Source: Sulfurimonas sp. (GTDB lineage Bacteria; Campylobacterota; Campylobacteria; Campylobacterales; Sulfurimonadaceae). From it: a DNA stretch of 10,430 bases. Made by a program: the position numbers and the translations under genes. Position 1 is the first letter of the stretch. Each line of letters opens with the position of its first letter. The notes under the pieces are model-generated. The model did no database searches and was not told the DNA's origin. It worked only from the letters and a program-made list of their open reading frames with translations. Location of the stretch: the NCBI GenBank assembly GCA_027063295.1, contig JAMORZ010000099.1:1-10430 (forward strand), given 5' to 3'. Shown here in pieces: positions 6,659-10,430 of this stretch.

Positions 6659-7396
6659 ATGCCTGATTATATCCTTTATAGTGTAATCACTCTCCTTTTA
6701 TCGATCCTCTTTTCAATGGGTGGAGCAGGTTCTGGAGTTGCACTCATCCCTGTTTTAAACCTTTTGGGTATTGACTTTACCATCGCAAAAGCTTTAGGGC
6801 TTTTTGCTGGTGCATCAACCACCATAACATCAAGTATTATGAATATAAAACGCAAGGTTGTTGAGTATAAGTTTGTTCTTCCTATTGCACTTATGATGAT
6901 GATTTTTGCACCTCTTGGTGCATACAGTAGTAGTTTTATCGATGAAGAAATTGTCAAGTTTCTTTTTATGCTGATGCTTTTTTACTCTGCAACGATGATG
7001 ATGTTTGCAAAGAAAAAAGCACTGTTTCATTTTGAAGGCAATACAGTTCTTGTTGTTGTAGGGGGAGTTGTTGGTTATCTTGCAGGTCTCTTAGGGGTTG
7101 GTGGTGGTAATATACTCATTCCTCTTTTGGCACTTTTAGGTTATGAGCCTAAAAAAGTTGCTGTTGCGGTGAGTTTTGTTGTCCCTTTTTCAGCCCTTGG
7201 CTCTTTTTTTACTTATGCTTCTTATATTGAGCTTGATTGGTTCTTGCTCTCACTCATTGCTCTTTGTGCTATCGTTGGTGGTTATATTGGCAATTATCTT
7301 ATGCACTTTAAACTAGAACCATCGCAAGTAAAAAAACTAATGGCTTTGATACTTTATGCTTTGGCAATAAAATTATTTATTCATTTTGTATTGTAA
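6659..7396 (+). CDS. TSUP (TauE/SafE) family membrane permease
   Basis: 245-aa inner-membrane protein with seven or eight hydrophobic segments and the internal repeat of the TSUP (DUF81) family. The first repeat contains GGAGSGVALIPVLNLLG (residues 21-37), the second GLLGVGGGNILIPLLALLG (143-161) followed by AVAVSFVVPFSALGS (168-182). Characterised members move small organic or sulfur anions such as sulfite, sulfoacetate or taurine-derived products. In a sulfur-oxidising bacterium export of a sulfur oxyanion would fit, but no residue here fixes the substrate. It is the last gene of its operon, with a weak ribosome-binding site inside the preceding gene. Its 3' end converges on dnaK 63 bp away. 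Confidence 0.88.
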   Translation: MPDYILYSVITLLLSILFSMGGAGSGVALIPVLNLLGIDFTIAKALGLFAGASTTITSSIMNIKRKVVEYKFVLPIALMMMIFAPLGAYSSSFIDEEIVKFLFMLMLFYSATMMMFAKKKALFHFEGNTVLVVVGGVVGYLAGLLGVGGGNILIPLLALLGYEPKKVAVAVSFVVPFSALGSFFTYASYIELDWFLLSLIALCAIVGGYIGNYLMHFKLEPSQVKKLMALILYALAIKLFIHFVL

Positions 7397-7418
7397 AAAA
7401 GGGAGAGGGAAGTTTTTC

Positions 7419-7429
7419 AAGGAGGTGAT
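7419..7429 (+). other. 11-nt perfect Shine-Dalgarno on +, identical on - to the 16S rRNA 3' tail
   Basis: AAGGAGGTGAT lies 22 bp after the permease stop. On the minus strand it reads ATCACCTCCTT, the terminal 16S rRNA sequence that includes the anti-Shine-Dalgarno, and falls in the dnaK 3' untranslated region. No ATG, GTG or TTG stands at the usual 5-9 nt distance; the nearest ATG (7428) overlaps the motif, and its frame is antisense to the low-complexity DnaK tail. It therefore does not mark a gene start. Confidence 0.6.
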
Positions 7430-7444
7430 GGGGCAAAAAGCCCC
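7430..7444. terminator. GC-rich hairpin between convergent permease and dnaK genes
   Basis: GGGGC (7430-7434) and GCCCC (7440-7444) form a 5-bp all-GC stem. The loop is AAAAA on the plus strand and TTTTT on the minus strand. It is centred in the 63-bp convergent gap. Neither strand has a T-run directly after the stem, so it is not a textbook intrinsic terminator. A role in ending or protecting both transcripts is inferred from position. Confidence 0.45.
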
Positions 7445-7448
7445 TAAG

Positions 7449-7471
7449 GAGATAGAGAGTTACTCTATCTC
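7449..7471. terminator. 9-bp hairpin enclosing the dnaK stop codon
   Basis: GAGATAGAG (7449-7457) and CTCTATCTC (7463-7471) are perfect inverted repeats with a 5-nt loop. The dnaK TAA (7462-7460 on the minus strand) is in the loop, so the last codons of dnaK form one arm. It lies 4 bp from the GC hairpin, giving tandem hairpins. No T-run follows, so 3'-end stabilisation is as likely as termination. Confidence 0.5.
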
Positions 7472-9349
7472 AGCATCTATAACATCGTCGTCATCTTTTT
7501 TCTTAGCTTGGTCCGCTCCACCTTGTGCAGCTCCACCTTGCTCTTTTTTGTACATCTCTTCAGCCATTTTATGTGCTGCTTCTGTAAGAGCTTTTACTTT
7601 CTCTTCAATTTGCTCTTTTGTTGCGTTTTCATCTTTGAGAACATCTTTAAGCTCAACTACTGCTGCTTCGATTTTTGCTTTTTCATCAGCTTCTAGTTTA
7701 TCACCCATCTCCTCTACTGATTTTTCAGTTTGAGCGATCAGTGCATCTGCTTGGTTTTTAAGATCCACTAGCTCTTTACGTTTTTCATCTTCAGCTTTGT
7801 GAGCTTCAGCATCTTGAACCATTTTTTCGATCTCTTCTTCGCTAAGTCCAGATGAACCAGAGATAGTGATTTTTTGCTCTTTACCTGTACCTTTATCCAT
7901 AGCACTTACAGTTAAGATTCCATTTGCATCGATGTCAAATGTAACTTCAATTTGTGGTACACCACGTGGTGCTGCTGGAATGTCAGTAAGCTCAAAAAGA
8001 CCTAGTGACTTGTTGTCTTTTGCAAATTCACGTTCACCTTGCACAACAGAGATAGAAACTGCTGGTTGGTTGTCTTCTGCTGTTGAGAACACTTGAGATT
8101 TTTTCACAGGAATCGTAGTTCCTTTTTCGATGATTTTAGTAGCAACACCACCTAAAGTCTCAATACCAAGTGATAATGGAGTAACATCTAAAAGAAGTAC
8201 ATCTTTTACATCTCCACGTAATACACCACCTTGGATAGCAGCACCAAGTGCAACAACTTCATCAGGGTTTACACCTTTGTTAAGATCTTTTCCACCAAAG
8301 AACTTAGAAACTTTCTCTTGTGCTAATGGTACACGAGTAGAACCACCAACCATGATGATCTCTTTGATCTCGTTGTTATCTAAGTCTGCATCTTTCATCG
8401 CAGTTTTGATATGCTCAATAGTCTCATCTACAAGACCATCAATCATCGCTTCAAACTTCGCACGAGTAAGTTTTACAACAAGGTGTTGAGGACCTGCTTC
8501 TGTCATAGTGATAAACGGTAGATTGATTTCAGTCTCTTGTGCTGAAGATAACTCTTTTTTCGCATTTTCTGCTGCATCTTTTAGACGTTGAAGAGCCATC
8601 TTATCGTTTTTAAGATCGATCCCGTGAGTATTTTTAAACTCATCGTTTAAGAAATCAACGATTTTGTTATCAAAGTCATCACCACCTAAGAATGCATTAC
8701 CATCAGTTGATAAAACCTCAAAAGTACCATCAGAGATCTCAAGTGTAGTAACATCAAATGTACCACCACCAAGGTCGTAAACAAGTACATTTTCCTCTTG
8801 TTTGCTATCTAGTCCATAAGCAAGTGCTGAAGCTGTTGGTTCATTGATGATACGAAGAACATTAAGTCCTGCGATTGTACCAGCATCTTTTGTTGCCTTT
8901 CTTTGGCTGTCATTGAAGTAAGCTGGAACAGTGATAACTGCATCAGTTACAGTGCTTCCAAGGTATGCTTCAGCATCCTCTTTTAGTTTGCTAAGGATCT
9001 TAGCTGAGATCTCTTGTGGAGTGTATACTTTTCCTGCAACATCAACAGCAGCCATACCATCTTTATCTACGATGCTGTATGTTACTTTGTCGTGTGCTTC
9101 TTTAGCATTCTCCTCATTCATCATAAGACCCATAATTCTCTTAATAGAAGAGATAGTTTTCTCAGGGTTTGTGATAGCTTGACGTTTTGCAGGGTCACCC
9201 ACTAAAACCTCACCTTTGTCTGTAAACGCAACTACTGAAGGAGTAGTATTTTTACCCTCTGCATTTGGGATAACTTTTGCTTCCCCACCTTCATAAACTG
9301 CTACACATGAATTTGTTGTTCCTAAATCTATACCTATTACTTTGCTCAT
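7460..9349 (-). CDS. dnaK: Chaperone protein DnaK (Hsp70)
   Basis: 629-aa ATP-driven chaperone that binds hydrophobic segments of unfolded proteins, with DnaJ and GrpE as partners. The ATPase domain shows phosphate-1 IGIDLGTTNS (residues 5-14), VITVPAYF (138-145), phosphate-2 YDLGGGTFD (191-199) and adenosine motif IIMVGGSTRVP (331-341). The interdomain linker is DVLLLDVTP (383-391), followed by the beta substrate-binding domain to about 500 and a helical lid. A Gly/Ala-rich tail ends DDDDVIDAEIE, slightly shorter than the E. coli tail. AAAAAGGAAAG precedes the ATG. It follows grpE after 104 bp and is probably cotranscribed from the grpE promoter. The stop codon is inside a perfect hairpin. 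Confidence 0.99.
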   Translation of the reverse strand: MSKVIGIDLGTTNSCVAVYEGGEAKVIPNAEGKNTTPSVVAFTDKGEVLVGDPAKRQAITNPEKTISSIKRIMGLMMNEENAKEAHDKVTYSIVDKDGMAAVDVAGKVYTPQEISAKILSKLKEDAEAYLGSTVTDAVITVPAYFNDSQRKATKDAGTIAGLNVLRIINEPTASALAYGLDSKQEENVLVYDLGGGTFDVTTLEISDGTFEVLSTDGNAFLGGDDFDNKIVDFLNDEFKNTHGIDLKNDKMALQRLKDAAENAKKELSSAQETEINLPFITMTEAGPQHLVVKLTRAKFEAMIDGLVDETIEHIKTAMKDADLDNNEIKEIIMVGGSTRVPLAQEKVSKFFGGKDLNKGVNPDEVVALGAAIQGGVLRGDVKDVLLLDVTPLSLGIETLGGVATKIIEKGTTIPVKKSQVFSTAEDNQPAVSISVVQGEREFAKDNKSLGLFELTDIPAAPRGVPQIEVTFDIDANGILTVSAMDKGTGKEQKITISGSSGLSEEEIEKMVQDAEAHKAEDEKRKELVDLKNQADALIAQTEKSVEEMGDKLEADEKAKIEAAVVELKDVLKDENATKEQIEEKVKALTEAAHKMAEEMYKKEQGGAAQGGADQAKKKDDDDVIDAEIE

Positions 9350-9427
9350 AATCTTTCCTTTTTAATTGTTATTTTTATCTTTTATTTTTAAAACGCTGAA
9401 AGTATATACTATTTTAAAAATAAGTTC

Positions 9428-9443
9428 TGCCACCTAAGTGGCA
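9428..9443 (-). other. Hairpin in the grpE-dnaK intergenic region
   Basis: TGCCAC (9428-9433) and GTGGCA (9438-9443) form a perfect 6-bp, GC-rich stem with a 4-nt loop, 11 bp after the grpE stop. On the minus strand it is followed by GAACTTATTTTT, an interrupted T-rich stretch. It could act as a leaky terminator or an RNA-processing and stability element that sets the ratio of GrpE to DnaK. The rest of the 104-bp gap is AT-rich with a TATACT on the minus strand (near 9407) but no matching -35, so a separate dnaK promoter is only weakly supported. Confidence 0.45.
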
Positions 9444-9453
9444 CAAGCAAAAT

Positions 9454-10020
9454 CTAATTTGCTACGACAACCATCGCTTCACGAAGTGGACGCTCTTTGT
9501 ACTTGTATCCTGTTTGGAATGTTTGTACAATCTGACCAGATTCCACTTCATCACTATCAACGCTTTGTACTGCATTGTGAATATTTGGATCAAACGGCTC
9601 ATCGTGTGCAACCATTGTTACTCCATTTTTCTCCAATGCACTTACAAGTTGTTTGTAAGTAAGCTCAATCCCCTCTTTGAGTTTATCAAAAAGCTCAGCT
9701 TTGTCTGCATCACCCTCAGCAGATGCCAAAGCTCCTTGAAGTGAGTCAAGTACAGGGATCATATCTTTTGCAAACTTTTCATTTGCATACTCAACTGCTG
9801 TGTATTTTTCACGCTCTAAACGTTTTTTAATATTATCAAAATCAGCGTGAACACGTGCATACTTATCTTTAAGTGTTGCAAGTTCAGCTTCTAGCAGTTC
9901 AAATTCATTTTCAACTGCTTCAGCTTCTGCTTCTGCCTCATCATTTGAAATTTGTTCTGTTTCTTCTTGAGGTTGCTCCTCTTGAGCAATCTCTTCTTGT
10001 TGTAATTCTTCTTTAGACAT
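9454..10020 (-). CDS. grpE: Nucleotide exchange factor GrpE
   Basis: 188-aa dimeric cofactor that releases ADP from DnaK. The first 36 residues are extremely Glu/Gln-rich and probably disordered. A long helix suited to the GrpE coiled-coil dimer covers about 37-95, including the family stretch DFDNIKKRLEREK (60-72). The C-terminal beta domain carries the GrpE signature from FDPNIHNAV (143-151) through GYKYKERPLREAMVVV (171-186). Size is normal. The ATG at 10020 is fixed by an in-frame TAA two codons upstream, although AAAAGGAG is 12 nt away, which is longer than usual. The neighbour upstream is not hrcA, unlike the common hrcA-grpE-dnaK order in this phylum. Confidence 0.98.
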   Translation of the reverse strand: MSKEELQQEEIAQEEQPQEETEQISNDEAEAEAEAVENEFELLEAELATLKDKYARVHADFDNIKKRLEREKYTAVEYANEKFAKDMIPVLDSLQGALASAEGDADKAELFDKLKEGIELTYKQLVSALEKNGVTMVAHDEPFDPNIHNAVQSVDSDEVESGQIVQTFQTGYKYKERPLREAMVVVAN

Positions 10021-10058
10021 AGTTGTTTAATGCTCCTTTTCATAAAAAAGATGCAAGT

Positions 10059-10087
10059 ATTATACATATTGAGTGTTTACTTGTCAA
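10059..10087 (-). promoter_or_regulatory. Consensus sigma-70 promoter of grpE-dnaK
   Basis: On the minus strand, TTGACA (10087-10082) and TATAAT (10064-10059) are separated by exactly 17 bp, with both hexamers perfect. The predicted transcript start is near 10052, giving a leader of about 31 nt that contains AAAAGGAG. A 13-nt palindrome, TACTTG-T-CAAGTA (10078-10090), covers the -35. Such a perfect -35 is unusual in Campylobacterota, and a strong promoter held down by a repressor is what one expects of a heat-shock operon. Confidence 0.8.
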
Positions 10088-10088
10088 G
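10068..10088. promoter_or_regulatory. HAIR-like (HspR operator) element inside the grpE promoter
   Basis: ATTGAGT (10068-10074), 7 nt, TGTCAAG (10082-10088) matches the HspR operator consensus CTTGAGT-N7-ACTCAAG at 11 of 14 positions. It fills the spacer and the -35 hexamer, where a bound repressor would block RNA polymerase. Degenerate matches of this length can arise by chance, and no hspR gene is in the window, so this is a hypothesis. Confidence 0.35.
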
Positions 10089-10116
10089 TATATATTTAGT
10101 AAATTTATTTAATTAA

Positions 10117-10137
10117 GTTGATTGTAATAGACTCAAG
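10117..10137. promoter_or_regulatory. Second HAIR-like element upstream of the grpE promoter
   Basis: GTTGATT (10117-10123), 7 nt, ACTCAAG (10131-10137) matches the HspR consensus at 12 of 14 positions, with the right half perfect. It lies 30 bp upstream of the -35 and begins 49 bp from the first HAIR-like element. From memory, HspR in Helicobacter and Campylobacter binds extended regions upstream of chaperone promoters, which would suit a paired arrangement. No CIRCE dyad (TTAGCACTC-N9-GAGTGCTAA) is seen in 10021-10430. Confidence 0.4.
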
Positions 10138-10217
10138 TTTATTTTGTATTGCAGTGAGAGCTTTTTGAATTGGTGATTTAGTAAGAGTTTTTTGGATTAA
10201 TGTATAGCGACTGAAGG

Positions 10218-10253
10218 TAGCCGATACATTGTTATTGAGTAATGTATTGGCTA
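10218..10253. repeat. 13-bp near-perfect inverted repeat between the IS remnant and grpE
   Basis: TAGCCGATACATT (10218-10230) and AATGTATTGGCTA (10241-10253) pair over 13 positions with a 10-nt loop. The single mismatch is a G-U pair in plus-strand RNA and a C-A mismatch in minus-strand RNA. A further AATGTATAGC (10199-10208) repeats part of the arm, so alternative folds exist. On the plus strand, CTTTTT follows 6 nt later, so it may terminate rightward transcription. It could also be an end or target feature of the decayed IS element. Confidence 0.5.
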
Positions 10254-10293
10254 TGCAACTTTTTATAATGCCCCTAAAATCTAAGACAGTAAT

Positions 10294-10430
10294 TCAGTAA
10301 GATTTATTTTCAAAATCATCTTCAAAGATTTTCCAGTCAATCGTGTCTGCCAAAGCAATGAGTGGATCATTCATATCAAGCATTTGTGAAAGTGGTGCGC
10401 AAAAAAGATTGAGTTGTTGTTTTTTAGAGG
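10294..10430 (-). pseudogene. N-terminal remnant of an IS5-family (InsH-like/DUF772) transposase
   Basis: The minus-strand frame entering from the right edge (first full codon at 10428) gives 44 residues ending at TGA 10296-10294. It contains LNLFCAPLS, then LDMNDPLIALADTIDW and KIFEDDFE, which match the start region of IS5-type transposases as I know them ('...HPL..LA..IDW..FE..F'). In intact proteins this is followed by a 'GRP..P.RLM.GLL.LK' region and the DDE catalytic core. Here the match ends at FE, and four unrelated residues plus the stop follow, so the catalytic part is missing on this side. The 5' end of the element lies outside the window. An internally or terminally deleted IS copy next to grpE is the simplest reading. 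Confidence 0.75.

Larger units (their letters stand above)
10105..10293 (-). other. 62-codon open stretch in frame with the transposase remnant, no start codon
   Basis: Directly after the TGA that ends the transposase fragment, the same minus-strand frame stays open for 62 codons until TAA at 10107-10105. It contains no ATG, GTG or TTG and no ribosome-binding site. The conceptual peptide is Thr/Asn/Lys-rich and I do not recognise it. It could be residual coding sequence from the gene or element that once lay here, or chance. I do not call it a gene. Apart from this, the transposase fragment, the hairpin at 10218-10253 and the grpE control sites, I see nothing in the 410 bp upstream of grpE. 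Confidence 0.3.

Noticed and set aside
7386..7733. Plus-strand ORF of 115 codons preceded internally by a strong Shine-Dalgarno
   Set aside because: It is antisense to the low-complexity tail of DnaK and rich in Ser/Ala/Phe as expected from the mirrored codons. The Shine-Dalgarno abuts its ATG with no proper spacing.
8130..8489. Plus-strand ORF of 119 codons inside dnaK
   Set aside because: It is a mirror frame of highly conserved dnaK coding sequence, with no ribosome-binding site and no plausible product.
10051..10080. Possible CIRCE half-site, GAGTGTTTA, at 10071-10079
   Set aside because: It matches 7 of 9 positions of the right arm, but the sequence at the required distance to the left bears no resemblance to TTAGCACTC.
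1..10430. CRISPR array, tRNA or rRNA gene, riboswitch, or anti-phage system
   Set aside because: I looked on both strands and found no regularly spaced repeats, cloverleaf, long rRNA-like stretch, known aptamer core or defence-gene motifs. The 11-nt 16S tail match is too short to be an rRNA remnant.

Overview
The window looks like chromosomal DNA from a Campylobacterota (epsilonproteobacterial) bacterium, probably a Sulfurimonas/Sulfuricurvum-like genus. The evidence is low-GC DNA, A-rich ribosome-binding sites, tightly packed genes, and a minus-strand run ctpA-purC-purS-purQ-(membrane protein)-plsC-crcB. From memory this is the order of Campylobacter jejuni Cj0511-Cj0517. The genus is inferred; only the phylum-level assignment is reasonably firm.

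Layout. (1) 1-222: the end of a plus-strand reading frame that resembles an outer-membrane/porin-type protein but stops soon after a recognisable motif, so it is probably truncated. (2) 223-430: no gene; small inverted repeats, including a likely terminator for the crcB end of the next operon. (3) 5502-431, minus: a seven-gene operon with gene boundaries that overlap or lie a few bases apart. It encodes a periplasmic S41 protease, three purine-synthesis proteins, an unnamed envelope protein with a C-terminal SH3-like domain, a lysophosphatidic acid acyltransferase and a fluoride channel. (4) 5503-5685: a divergent promoter region. (5) 5686-7396, plus: a three-gene operon of a NifU-C-terminal-domain Fe-S protein, a flavin-reductase-like FMN protein and a TSUP (TauE/SafE) permease. 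(6) 7397-7471: a convergent junction with two perfect hairpins and an 11-nt sequence matching the 3' end of 16S rRNA. (7) 10020-7460, minus: grpE-dnaK, with a 104-bp gap holding a hairpin. (8) 10021-10430: the grpE promoter region and then the N-terminal remnant of an IS5-type transposase.

GrpE and DnaK work together as a chaperone machine. hrcA, which commonly precedes grpE in this phylum, is not next to it here, and no CIRCE operator is visible. The grpE promoter has perfect TTGACA and TATAAT hexamers 17 bp apart. Two partial matches to the HspR operator (HAIR) flank or overlap it, so HspR-type repression is the best regulatory hypothesis.

Most of the window is ordinary core genome. The points that deserve a second look are the grpE control region with its IS scar, the rRNA-tail-like 11-mer and hairpins at the dnaK 3' end, and the unnamed envelope protein in the purine operon. 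I did not find a clearly new multi-gene system.
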